The position numbers and the translations under genes were made by a program. 64,000 nucleotides of DNA, taken from positions 6,882,001 to 6,946,000 of the forward strand of contig NZ_CP108086.1 of the NCBI RefSeq assembly GCF_036186745.1, read 5' to 3'. The DNA comes from Microbispora hainanensis. GTDB lineage: Bacteria > Actinomycetota > Actinomycetes > Streptosporangiales > Streptosporangiaceae. Of the stretch, positions 17,155 through 25,041 are shown one piece after another (the first letter of the stretch is position 1; each line of letters starts with the position of its first letter). The notes under the pieces were generated by a model, which was not told where the DNA came from, searched no databases, and saw only the letters and a list, made by a program, of their open reading frames with translations.

Positions 17155-17176
17155 TATAATGGTGACTATGGTAATC
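17155..17176 (+). promoter_or_regulatory. -10 box overlapped by an ATGGT-type operator at the second GntR gene
   Basis: A consensus TATAAT (17155-17160) lies 33 bp upstream of the GTG start. It runs directly into ATGGTGACTATGGTAAT, which contains ATGGT-N4-AT, the core also seen at 14720 and, inverted, at 2381-2395 (ATGGT-TCGC-AT). Binding here would block RNA polymerase, so autorepression is plausible. Confidence 0.5.
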
Positions 17177-17193
17177 TTCGAAAGGTAGCCGCC

Positions 17194-17931
17194 GTGACCA
17201 CCACCCGCGCACCGAAAGCGGCGATGCTCGTGGCCCAGCGCATCCTCCGCGACGCGATGCGAGCCGGCCTCTCCCCCGGTGACCTGCTGCCGTCCGAACG
17301 CGGCATGCTCGAACAATACGAGACGGGGCGCGGCACCCTGCGCGAAGCCCTGCGTCTGCTGGAGTTTCAGGGCGTCATCACGTTGAAGCCCGGGCCCGGT
17401 GGCGGCCCGGTGCTCACCGCCCCGACCGCGTCCAACCTGGCCAACACCCTGATGCTGCTCATGCAGCTCAACCACGCGCAGTATCGCACCATCGTCGAGG
17501 TACGCAACGCGGTCGAGCCGATGATCGGCAGGCTGGCCGCGCAGCACATCACCGACGCCCAGCTCGACCAACTGGCCGGCACGATCGAGTCCATGCGGTG
17601 CAGCCTGGACGACCGCGAGCTGTTCCTCGAGGAGAACAAGAAGTTCCACGACATCATCGCGTGGTCGTCGGGCAACGTGCTGTTCGCGTACCTCGTCGAG
17701 TCGCTTCTGGGCATCCTGGACGGCACCGCGATCGGAATCGACTATCCGAGCCACCGCCGCTCCGCCATCCTCAAGGCGCACGAGGAGATCTACCAGGCGC
17801 TGGCGAAGCGCGACGCCGCCAGCTCCGAGGAGCGTATGCGCGAACATGTCGAGGCCTACACGCGATACGGGATGAAGAAGTTCCCCCACGTCCTTAACCA
17901 GGCCATCACCTGGAACCATCTGCTGAGCTGA
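17194..17931 (+). CDS. FadR-subfamily GntR transcriptional regulator (paralogue)
   Basis: The 245-residue regulator has the winged helix near residues 5-75 (PSERGMLEQYETGRGTLREA as recognition region) and an FCD ligand domain with ENKKFHDIIA, ILKAHEEIY and MREHVEAY helices carrying the usual His residues. It starts at GTG 17194 after an AAAGG ribosome site. It is closely similar to the divergent regulator at 15359-16087, suggesting duplication with possible division of ligand sensing. The TATAAT box at 17155 is overlapped by an operator-like sequence. Confidence 0.9.
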   Translation: MTTTRAPKAAMLVAQRILRDAMRAGLSPGDLLPSERGMLEQYETGRGTLREALRLLEFQGVITLKPGPGGGPVLTAPTASNLANTLMLLMQLNHAQYRTIVEVRNAVEPMIGRLAAQHITDAQLDQLAGTIESMRCSLDDRELFLEENKKFHDIIAWSSGNVLFAYLVESLLGILDGTAIGIDYPSHRRSAILKAHEEIYQALAKRDAASSEERMREHVEAYTRYGMKKFPHVLNQAITWNHLLS

Positions 17932-18537
17932 GCCCGCCATAGGGCCGCCTAATGCGGTTCGGAGCGGAGAGAAGACGCCGCGCCCCAGTCCGTGACCCCG
18001 GCCGGCGGCCCCCCGGTCCGCGGCACCGGTCCCAACCGACCGGCCGACGTGCCGGGCTCGGCCCGCCCCATGGCCGACACCGCCGTCCCACGGTGATCAT
18101 TGGGGCCGGCGATGTGGACGGTCGAAGCTCGGGCCGCCGATGTGGGCGCAAGGGTGAGGCAAAGGCGGCGTGACCACCACGTCCACCTCGGGGAAGAGCT
18201 TCCGCGACGATCCCCGGCCGCCGTCACTGTGGTGGGCTTGTCGTACGGAGCAGACAGAGCGGATTCCCGGGCGGCCGGAAATGCTCGTCCCTGCCCGGGT
18301 GATCGCACGTCACAGGCGATACACCCGCGCGACCGTGCCTGCGAACACGGCGTCGCGCTCGGCGCGCGGGATGGGCGTGGCGGCCGGAGGTCCGCAGACG
18401 ATGACACCCCCTGTGTCGACCTCACGCTGCGATCGACCCCGACGCCGTCGTCTCGACCGTCACGCTGTGACGGTGATGCCGGGTGACCGCCGCGCTTTCC
18501 ACCACCGCCGTCGGCGCTTTTCGACGCGGACGCGCCG
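17932..18537. other. Intergenic region with a possible amidohydrolase 3' remnant
   Basis: No intact gene is present in these 606 bp. On the minus strand, from about 18405 to the TGA at 18310, one frame reads PIPRAERDAVFAGTVARVYRL, which resembles the last helix of amidohydrolase-2 proteins. Nothing recognisable precedes it, so it is at most a fragment. The remainder holds no convincing feature. Confidence 0.35.
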
Positions 18538-20196
18538 TCAGCGCTTCTTCACCAGAAGCTCGGTGTTGCGGTCACCCGGCATACCCGCCAGCCCGCTCCG
18601 GAGGCCCGGTGAGTTGAACGAGAGCTCCCGATAGAGCGCGGCCAGGCCGCTCTGGGACAGGTCGGTGAAATCCGTACGGTGCGGCGCGGCCGACTCCACC
18701 AGCGTGGTGAACAGCGACAGCGTCCCGTCGTGGTTGTCGGCCAGCTCGATCACCCGCGCCAGCTGCGGATAGTCGACGTGGGAGGCGGTGGAGATCTCCC
18801 AGAAGCCGTCATGCGGGACGATCCTGTTCAGATGGGAGTGACCGTTGATCCACGCGGCCACGTTGCGGTGCTTCCGCAGCACCGCCAGCAGCTCCCGGCC
18901 GCCGTGGCGCTTCTCGTGCGGGCGGGCGGGATTGGGGACGAGGTTGGTCATGGCCCAGCTCGGGTGGTGACTGAAGATCAGCGCGACGTCGGCGGCGTGG
19001 GTCTTCAGCGTCCGCTCCAGCCAGGCGAGCTGCCGGGTGCCGACCGATCCGCGGTAGTCGCCGCCGCGGTCGGTCGTGTCCAGGCTGATGCCGACGACCC
19101 CGTCGGCGATCCGGAAGGCGTAGTCCAGGCGACCGCTGTCGAGATTGTCGCGGGTGTAGCCGTGGCCGACCGGTCCCGGCCCGGCGTACGCCGGATCGAG
19201 GTGAGCGGCTATGTACGCGTGCGGGCTCACGGGGGCGCGGCGCTCGTCGGCGGTGACCGTGCGGGCCCTGCGCCGGTAGTGCCGCCACACGGCGCGGAAG
19301 CGGGCGCCCGTGGGGTCGCCATGGCGCAGTGCCCGATAGACGGCGCCGGCCTCGGAGGCGGGCAGGTCGAACAGCTTGCGCGAGCCGGTGGCCAGGTCGG
19401 CGAAGAAGCCGCCGGCCGCGGAGTAGGCGCCGCCGAAGAGCTGGTCGTGGTTGCCGATGGTGGAATACCACGGCACGGCCAGGCCGGGGCTGCTCACCTC
19501 GCGGACGGCCGCCTCCAGGAAGCCCTCCAGGTGCGGGAACCCCGCCCGCTTGTCGATGTCGCGTACGCCTGACTCGGGCTGCCAGTAGAGGCCCAGGCCG
19601 GAGCCCTGCACGCCCTCGTACGCGCCCGGGTCGCCGGTGCCGGGGGTGAAGCGCCCGCCGCTCATGGCGGTGAGGAACCACTCCAGCTCGATCCGGGAGT
19701 TGTTGTCGGTGTTGTCGCCGGTGGTCATGACGAAGCCGATCGGCGCCCGGGTGGCCGGGCCGTACCGCAGGGCGTTGACCTGTTCGATCAGCGCGACGGC
19801 TCCGACGGCGGTCAGCGTCTCCTGCGGGCGCCAGGAGCCCATGTCGGCGGCGCGCAGGAACTCGTAGCGCTGCGGGCTCTGCACGTCGGTGATGTGCAGG
19901 TCGGTGAACTGGACGAAGCAGGCGAGCACCGTGCGGCGATCGGCCCTGTCCTTCTTGGCCGCGGCCAGTTCGGTGCGGGTCACCCGCCGCCAGCCGGGGC
20001 CGTCGGACAGCCGGCGATACCCACTGGCGCCGCGCGGTCGCGCGACGGTGTGGACCGTCGTCATGAGCGCGGCCGTCGACGGTGTCACGGCCGAGGAGGC
20101 GGCCGGGACGGAGGAAAGCGCGATGTCCAGCGCGACCCCGGAGGCGGTCATTCCGGAGGTGAGGAGGAAGGCACGGCGGCTGAGGGCGGGATCCAT
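18538..20196 (-). CDS. Secreted metallophosphoesterase, TIGR03767-like, Tat signal
   Basis: The protein is about 552 residues long. The N-terminus MDPALSRRAFLLTSGMTASG carries a twin-arginine motif followed by a hydrophobic stretch, so Tat export is expected. Metallophosphoesterase motifs appear in order: FTDLHITD, TTGDNTDNNS, STIGNHD, FSHHPSW and NGHSHLN (dinuclear metal ligands). The long form with inserts matches the actinobacterial TIGR03767 family of unknown substrate. The start 20196 is preferred over the longer frame because GGGGAG lies 4-5 nt upstream and the Tat motif then falls at the N-terminus. Confidence 0.9.
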   Translation of the reverse strand: MDPALSRRAFLLTSGMTASGVALDIALSSVPAASSAVTPSTAALMTTVHTVARPRGASGYRRLSDGPGWRRVTRTELAAAKKDRADRRTVLACFVQFTDLHITDVQSPQRYEFLRAADMGSWRPQETLTAVGAVALIEQVNALRYGPATRAPIGFVMTTGDNTDNNSRIELEWFLTAMSGGRFTPGTGDPGAYEGVQGSGLGLYWQPESGVRDIDKRAGFPHLEGFLEAAVREVSSPGLAVPWYSTIGNHDQLFGGAYSAAGGFFADLATGSRKLFDLPASEAGAVYRALRHGDPTGARFRAVWRHYRRRARTVTADERRAPVSPHAYIAAHLDPAYAGPGPVGHGYTRDNLDSGRLDYAFRIADGVVGISLDTTDRGGDYRGSVGTRQLAWLERTLKTHAADVALIFSHHPSWAMTNLVPNPARPHEKRHGGRELLAVLRKHRNVAAWINGHSHLNRIVPHDGFWEISTASHVDYPQLARVIELADNHDGTLSLFTTLVESAAPHRTDFTDLSQSGLAALYRELSFNSPGLRSGLAGMPGDRNTELLVKKR

Positions 20197-20619
20197 GATG
20201 CTCCCCGGGGGCGGCGAGGCGAACGTCCACCGGGAATGGTCGACAGCCGGAATGACTGCCGCGCTAACACGACCGAAACGCCGTCCAGCCATATGCGGCC
20301 GAGAAATAGCCGTACGCGAGCCGGACGCCTGACGGCAGCGGACCGGAAGCCCGCCGCTTTCCCGCCGTTCAGAAGTGTGTGAGCGAGGCCATGACCGTCG
20401 CCGCCGGGCAGGTCGTTCCGCTGCCGCAGAGCGGGATCACGTTGAAGACCACCTCGTCCAGGGCGGGCACGGCGCAGGTGCGGCCGGCCGCCGTCAACAT
20501 CGGGCCCTCCCCCACCGCGCCGATCATCGAGTGCGAGGTGCGCCGCCTGTGCCGGGCTCCTGTCACGCCGCCGTCTCCGGTCACGGTGAGCAGGCCGGCC
20601 ACGACGGCGCGGGGGGTGA
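20197..20619. other. Intergenic region between metallophosphoesterase and GH43
   Basis: These 423 bp precede the metallophosphoesterase and follow the GH43 stop, both leftward. A 52-codon minus-strand frame (20369-20527) reads plausibly near its end (VVFNVIPLCGSG) but has no ribosome site and no relative I recognise. A promoter for the phosphoesterase is probably here, but no clear -35/-10 pair was found. Confidence 0.4.
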
Positions 20620-21972
20620 TCAGTCCTTGCTGTGCCCGGGGTTGCGGCGGGCGACGTACAGACGGTCGCCCTCGGGGCCGGTCCACTCCAGCCGTACGAC
20701 GCCCGGCACGGCGGCCTCGTCGATGCGCGACGGGTCGGCCCAGTAGCCGGCGTTGGGGTTGCGGAAGAACGTCGCCCACAACTGGCCGCTGCGGTCCGCG
20801 AAGATGTTGTTGTGGCCGGCGCCGACGCCCAGGGTCCACCGCTTGGAGTAGGGCCCCTCGAACCTGTCGGCGACGGCGACGATCGCGTCGTACTGGTACT
20901 GCACGCGGCCGGCGGCCGCCGTGTCGTAGGCGTAGCGCGTGCCGCCGTCGGGGCCGGCCGACGACCGGTCCCACGCGGCGTGGACGAGGTAGTACTTGCC
21001 GCCGTACTTGAACACGTACGCGCCTTCGAGATAGGGCTCGGGCGCGTAGGGCGTCTGCTGGAACTGCGGCAGGTTCGTCGTCGGGATGATGTCCTCCATG
21101 TCATCCCGGAACTTCGCGTACAGGTTGTTGTGCAGCACGAGCCACGCCTCGTCGCCCTCGCTGAACATGCCGCCGTCAATGTGGTGGTAGGCGCCGGGCT
21201 TGATGAAGGCAGGCCCGCCGATGAAGGAGTCCCCGAAGGGCTTGTCGTAGTTGCCCTGGACGAGCCGGTAAGGACCCTCCACCCCGCCTTCGCTCACGAG
21301 CATGAACGAGCCGACCTTCTGGGAGTGGTCGCCCATGCACGCGACGATGTACCACTTCCCGCGGAAGTAGTGCACCTCGGGCGCCCACGCGTTGCCGCGC
21401 TTGCCGAACTGGTCGTCATACCAATATTCCTGCCAGGGAGCGACGACCGTGCGCCCGGGCCGGTTCTCGCCGACGAACTCGGGCGACCATACCTTGCCCT
21501 TCTCGGCGTCCGGCCGGATGCCGGTGGTGTCGGCCAGCTTCCACGGCCCGTGCAGCGACGTGGCCGTCCACACGAAGATGCCGTCGTTCCACGGGCCCGC
21601 CGCCGCCAGCCCGGGCACCCGGGTGGTGCCGGTGGCGACGTAGACCGGACGACCGCCGACGTCGAAGCAGTTGACGTAGGTGTCCCGCATCCAGACCCGG
21701 CCGAGCTCCTCGTCGCGGGGGCGCAGCTCCAGCGGGAGGATGAAGGAGTTGTCGTCGCGCGGCCACAGGTCCACTCGCGTGTCCGCCAGGCCGTACGGCG
21801 TGGGCTCGGGCCAGTTCGACGGGTAACGCCCCTTCGGCCCGCCCCCGTGCGGCAGTTCCTTCGGGTCCGCGTGCGCGGCGGCCGCGGGCAGCGCCGCCGC
21901 TCCCAGCAGGCCCGCGACACCGGCCAGCACGGACCGCCGGCCCACATGAAACCCGTTCTCGGCACCAGTCAT
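20620..21972 (-). CDS. Glycoside hydrolase family 43-like secreted protein (arabinosidase/xylosidase type)
   Basis: The protein is about 450 residues long. The N-terminus GRRSVLAGVAGLLGAAALP is a Tat-type signal (GRRS with hydrophobic core, cleavage near AHA). The mature part has five-bladed-propeller features: DGIFVWTATSLHGPW, WSPEFV, AWAPEVHYFRGKWYIV, EGAYVFKYGGKYYLVHAAWD and GAGHNNIFADRSGQLW. These include Asp/Glu residues at sites equivalent to the catalytic acids of GH43, though the N-terminal catalytic Asp is not certain. The start 21972 follows AAAGGAGGA. It would cleave arabinose or xylose side chains; other sugars are possible. Confidence 0.82.
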   Translation of the reverse strand: MTGAENGFHVGRRSVLAGVAGLLGAAALPAAAAHADPKELPHGGGPKGRYPSNWPEPTPYGLADTRVDLWPRDDNSFILPLELRPRDEELGRVWMRDTYVNCFDVGGRPVYVATGTTRVPGLAAAGPWNDGIFVWTATSLHGPWKLADTTGIRPDAEKGKVWSPEFVGENRPGRTVVAPWQEYWYDDQFGKRGNAWAPEVHYFRGKWYIVACMGDHSQKVGSFMLVSEGGVEGPYRLVQGNYDKPFGDSFIGGPAFIKPGAYHHIDGGMFSEGDEAWLVLHNNLYAKFRDDMEDIIPTTNLPQFQQTPYAPEPYLEGAYVFKYGGKYYLVHAAWDRSSAGPDGGTRYAYDTAAAGRVQYQYDAIVAVADRFEGPYSKRWTLGVGAGHNNIFADRSGQLWATFFRNPNAGYWADPSRIDEAAVPGVVRLEWTGPEGDRLYVARRNPGHSKD

Positions 21973-22321
21973 CGGTAAGGGTCCTCCTTTTCCACGAAGG
22001 GCGCGGGCGCCCTGCCGGGAGGACACGGTAGTAAGACTCATTTCGACAGTGAACAGACGACAAAAAGGTTCTCGGCGCACCGGTCGGCCTGGCGTCGCGC
22101 CGAGAACCTCCAGCCGCCGTGAACGAGGACCGAGACGGCGCCGAGGCCGCGACCACCGCAATCGAATTCGCTTTTCCGCACGGCGAAGCGCGGAAAAAGA
22201 AGCAGCCGGAAAAACGGAAAGCCGGCAATCGGAGAATCGTTCTCCGTGATTTCGCGACGCCGTCTCGCGGGGGCCGAAAACCGGTTGCGGGAGACGACCC
22301 GAACGCGGAACCCTCACCGGC
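21973..22321. other. Divergent leader region with a hairpin, otherwise empty
   Basis: The 349 bp between the leftward GH43 gene and the rightward phosphotransferase gene contain the hairpin at 22066-22109 and A-rich runs (22188-22220). No open frame here is supported. Confidence 0.5.
22066..22109 (-). terminator. Terminator-like hairpin with U-tract in the GH43 leader
   Basis: Perfect 13-bp arms (AGGTTCTCGGCGC at 22066-22078, complement at 22097-22109) flank an 18-nt loop. On the minus strand the stem is followed by TTTTTG, a U-tract. It lies about 95 bp upstream of the GH43 start, in the direction of its transcription. It is either a terminator of antisense or upstream transcription or an attenuator in the GH43 leader. 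Confidence 0.5.
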
Positions 22322-23317
22322 GTGAAGATGCATGCCGGCCAGCTGACGGTGACACCGGAGACCGTGCGCGCCTTGATAGCCGAGCAGTTCCCGCAGTGGC
22401 GGGGCCTGCCTGTCACGGGCGTCGCCTCCCACGGAACGGTCAACGCCATCTTCCGGATCGGCGACCACCTCGCCGCCCGCTTCCCCCTGCAGCCGGGGCC
22501 GGTCGACGAGACGCGCCGTTGGCTGGAGTCCGAAGCGGAGGCGGCCCGTGAACTGGCGGGCGCCACCCGCTTCCCCACCCCCGAGCCGGTCGCGCTCGGC
22601 GAGCCGGGTGCGGGATATCCGCTTCCGTGGTCGGTGCAGACATGGCTGCCCGGCACCGTGGCGACCGACGAGGACCCGGGCGAGTCGGTCGCGTTCGCCC
22701 ACGACCTCGCCGATCTCATCACCGACCTGCGCGCGGTCGGCACGCGGGGCCGTACGTTCTCCGGCAACGGCCGGGGAGGCGACCTCAAGGCCCACGACGC
22801 GTGGATGGAGACCTGCTTCGGGCGAAGCGAGGGACTGCTGGACGTTCCCCGGCTGCGCCGCATGTGGGACGCGTTCCGCAGCCTGCCGCGCGAAGCGGCC
22901 GACGTGATGAACCACGGTGATCTCATCCCCGGCAACGTGCTCGTGTCCGCCGGCCGGCTTGCCGGGATTCTCGACGGCGGCGGGTTCGGGCCGGCCGATC
23001 CCGCCCTCGATCTCGTGAGCGCCTGGCATCTGCTGGAGGCCGGGCCGCGCGAAGTGCTCCGTCTCGACCTGGGGTGCGACGACGTCGAGTGGGAGCGGGG
23101 CAAGGCGTGGGCCTTCGCACAGGCGATGGGACTCGTCTGGTACTACCTGGAGACCAACCCGGCCATGAGCCGGATGGGCCGCCGCACCCTGGATCGCATC
23201 ATGGGGACCGCATCAGGGGGACCGCATCATGGGGACCGCATCAGGGCGGACGGCGGCCCCGCTGACTCGGACGAGGCTCAGCCGCGGGTGATGTCGACAC
23301 CGCCGATGACGCTGTAG
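22322..23317 (+). CDS. Aminoglycoside phosphotransferase-fold kinase (APH family)
   Basis: The 331-residue protein has the APH kinase motifs. An N-lobe strand contains FRIGDHLAARFPL, then PVALGEPGAGYPLPWSVQTWLPG, the catalytic loop VMNHGDLIPGNVLV (HGDxxxxN), and the metal-binding Asp in GILDGGGFGPADPALDL. APH-fold proteins phosphorylate antibiotics, choline-like alcohols or sugars; the actual substrate is unknown. GTG 22322 or ATG 22328 could start it, with a weak ribosome site. The last about 40 residues are encoded by a 14-bp tandem repeat (23198-23246) that has probably shifted the original C-terminus. The 3' end overlaps the convergent gene by 40 bp. Confidence 0.83.
   Translation: MKMHAGQLTVTPETVRALIAEQFPQWRGLPVTGVASHGTVNAIFRIGDHLAARFPLQPGPVDETRRWLESEAEAARELAGATRFPTPEPVALGEPGAGYPLPWSVQTWLPGTVATDEDPGESVAFAHDLADLITDLRAVGTRGRTFSGNGRGGDLKAHDAWMETCFGRSEGLLDVPRLRRMWDAFRSLPREAADVMNHGDLIPGNVLVSAGRLAGILDGGGFGPADPALDLVSAWHLLEAGPREVLRLDLGCDDVEWERGKAWAFAQAMGLVWYYLETNPAMSRMGRRTLDRIMGTASGGPHHGDRIRADGGPADSDEAQPRVMSTPPMTL
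23198..23246. repeat. 14-bp tandem repeat, 3.5 copies, inside the kinase 3' end
   Basis: Units ATCATGGGGACCGC / ATCAGGGGGACCGC start at 23198, 23212 and 23226, with a partial fourth at 23240. As 14 is not a multiple of 3, each copy gained or lost shifts the reading frame. Confidence 0.85.
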
Positions 23318-23637
23318 TTGCGGACGCGGACGACACGGCCGGAGGCGTCCGGCGTGTCCGGGGGTCCCGGCTCCACCGAGCGGCCGCCGATCAGGCTGAA
23401 GCCCTCGACCTCCACCGTGACGTCGGCGGGCACCCGCAGGCGCACGCCGCCCAGAAGCGAGATCTTCGTCACCGAGGTGACCTCCTCGATCCGTGCGTCG
23501 CGCAGGTCGAGGTCGGCTCCCCCGACGGGAGTGATGACGACCGTGTCCGCGGGCATCCGCTCCGCGCCCCTTCGCTTCAGGCCGCCGATGAGGGAGACGT
23601 GCCAGTCCGTACGCTGCGATGATGTCGTGTTCGTCAT
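23278..23637 (-). CDS. LiaF-like (cell-wall-active antibiotic response) domain protein
   Basis: The 119-residue soluble protein is built of repeated beta strands of the type SLIGGLKRRG, VTKISLLGGVRLRVP, GFSLIGGRSVE and YSVIGGVDI. These are characteristic of the LiaF/DUF2154 beta-helix C-terminal domain. No transmembrane segment or DUF1707 N-terminus is present, so this is a stand-alone form. Relatives sense or modulate envelope stress; a precise role cannot be given here. The start ATG 23637 is typical, and the gene converges on the kinase with a small overlap. Confidence 0.75.
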   Translation of the reverse strand: MTNTTSSQRTDWHVSLIGGLKRRGAERMPADTVVITPVGGADLDLRDARIEEVTSVTKISLLGGVRLRVPADVTVEVEGFSLIGGRSVEPGPPDTPDASGRVVRVRNYSVIGGVDITRG

Positions 23638-23752
23638 GACCTTTACGGTACGGATCGGCCGGTGCGGCGATCAGTGCCGCACGTCGTGTCCTGACCATGA
23701 CACCCGTCATATCCGCGGCTCGGCCGTCGTCGGCCGGGATGGCCGGCTCCAC

Positions 23753-23816
23753 GGCGGACCAGGTGTGCGGCGGACCAGGTGTGCGGCGGACCAGATACGC
23801 GGCGGACCAGTGCGCG
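23753..23816. repeat. 16-bp tandem repeat, four copies
   Basis: GGCGGACCAGGTGTGC occurs at 23753 and 23769, with diverged copies at 23785 and 23801. The array is intergenic, between the LiaF-like gene and the haloacid dehalogenase. Confidence 0.85.
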
Positions 23817-23895
23817 CGGAGAGTGGGGCCGACCTGCGGTGACGCCGTGTCCAGGCGCGATAATGGTTGGGCTCACGCGGAAGGGGGCCGCACCG

Positions 23896-24611
23896 ATGAA
23901 CGACGACGCTGTGCCCGCGATCCCCGCCGGCGAGCCGTCGATCCTGGTGTTCGACGTCAACGAGACGCTGATCGACTTCGAGTCGATGAACCCGCTTTTC
24001 CAACGCGTATTCGGCGACGCCCGGGTGATGCGCGAATGGCTCGGCCACCTTTTCCTGTATTCGATGGCCATCACCGCGGCCGGCCTCTACGAGCAGTTCT
24101 TCACGCTGGGGCAGGGGTTGCTCAGAATGCTCGGCGACATCCACGGGGTGATGGTCACCGACGCCGACATCGAGCAGATCAGGCGGGCCATGCTGGCCAT
24201 GCCACCCCATCCCGACGTGGAAGCCGGCCTGACCCGGCTCGCGGACGCCGGTTTTCGCCTGGTGACGCTCACGAACTCGCCCTTCGACGCCGACGGCCGG
24301 AGCCCGCTGGAGCACGCCGGTCTCGCGCACCACTTCGAGCGGCAGTTCAGCGTCGACACGGTTCGCGCCTTCAAACCGGCACCCCGGGCCTATCACCTGG
24401 TCACGCAGTCTCTGCGGGTTCCCCCGGCCTCGTGCTTCCTGGTCGCCGCGCATCTGTGGGACACGATGGGCGCGCAGAGCTGCGGCTACACCGCCGGACT
24501 GATCACCCGGCCGGGGCACGCCCGCTGCCCGTCGAGTCGCTGCCGAGGCCGAACCTGGTCGCGCCGGACCTGCCCGGCCTGGCCGATCAGCTCATCCGGT
24601 TCCGGCGCTGA
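23896..24611 (+). pseudogene. Haloacid dehalogenase type II, frameshifted near the C-terminus
   Basis: From ATG 23896 the frame encodes a HAD hydrolase. LVFDVNETLIDF supplies the nucleophile Asp, then come the helical cap, LVTLTNSPFD (Ser/Thr motif), VRAFKPAPRAYH (Lys motif) and a late VAAHLWDTMGAQSCG segment. These match type II haloacid dehalogenases, which hydrolyse 2-haloacids. After LITRPGHA (about 24520) the homologous tail PLPVESLPRPNLVAPDLPGL continues one frame over and ends at TGA 24611. One missing C in the run at 24520-24523 explains it. With the base restored the protein is 238 residues, the normal length. A sequencing error is possible. Confidence 0.82.
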
Positions 24612-24757
24612 CGGCGAGTTCCGCCGGCGGGCACGCCGGGATGATGCCGGGATCGCGCCGGGATCACTGCGGGATCACCGCGGCACGCATGGCGGCCCCC
24701 GGACATCGCAGGTCGAGACCCGGGCCGCCCGGAAAGGACCGGCCCGTTATTGCGTAC

Positions 24758-24792
24758 GTAACCTTGACGTTACCTGTGGCCGATGCCATAGT
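24758..24792 (+). promoter_or_regulatory. Sigma70-type promoter with overlapping inverted repeat
   Basis: TTGACG (24764-24769) is separated by 17 nt from CATAGT (24787-24792). The -35 region is embedded in GTAAC-N6-GTTAC (24758-24773), a small palindrome that could be an operator. Confidence 0.55.
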
Positions 24793-24865
24793 GTGGGCAG
24801 TTGATCAAGGTCGACCCCGCTTCCGACTCCCTCTCCATTGACGAACCCGTTGACGCGATCGCTTT

Positions 24866-24879
24866 TGTTAGCGCTAACA
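24866..24879 (+). promoter_or_regulatory. LacI-family operator TGTTAGCGCTAACA
   Basis: A perfect 14-bp palindrome with a central GC is typical of LacI-family sugar repressors. It lies downstream of the -10 box and 160 bp ahead of the arabinofuranosidase, a position suited to roadblock repression. The repressor gene is not in the window. Confidence 0.65.
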
Positions 24880-25041
24880 GAGCGCGGTCAGCGGAGACCT
24901 GCCGAGTGCCGACCGAGACGTCCGGCGCGGGATCGTCCATGCCCGCGCGACGGTGTCCGCGGTCGCGTAACCGGACATCGGCAGGCCACGCCCCCGCACG
25001 TCGGCTCAGTCGAGCGAGACGCATGGAGGAGTTGATCCGAC

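Larger units (their letters stand above)
24612..25041. other. Regulatory region upstream of the GH54 arabinofuranosidase
   Basis: The 430 bp hold a promoter at 24758-24792 and a LacI-type palindrome at 24866-24879. Short CCGGGATSA-type repeats (24636-24685) follow the dehalogenase. The spacing implies a leader of about 240 nt if this promoter is used. No supportable gene is present. Confidence 0.5.

Noticed and set aside
16298..17160. Several 60-205 codon open frames between the two GntR genes.
   Set aside because: They overlap each other on both strands, lack ribosome sites and conserved motifs.
20369..20527. A 52-codon minus-strand frame ending VVFNVIPLCGSGTTCPAATV.
   Set aside because: The end looks protein-like, but there is no ribosome site, no relative I recognise and no continuation upstream.
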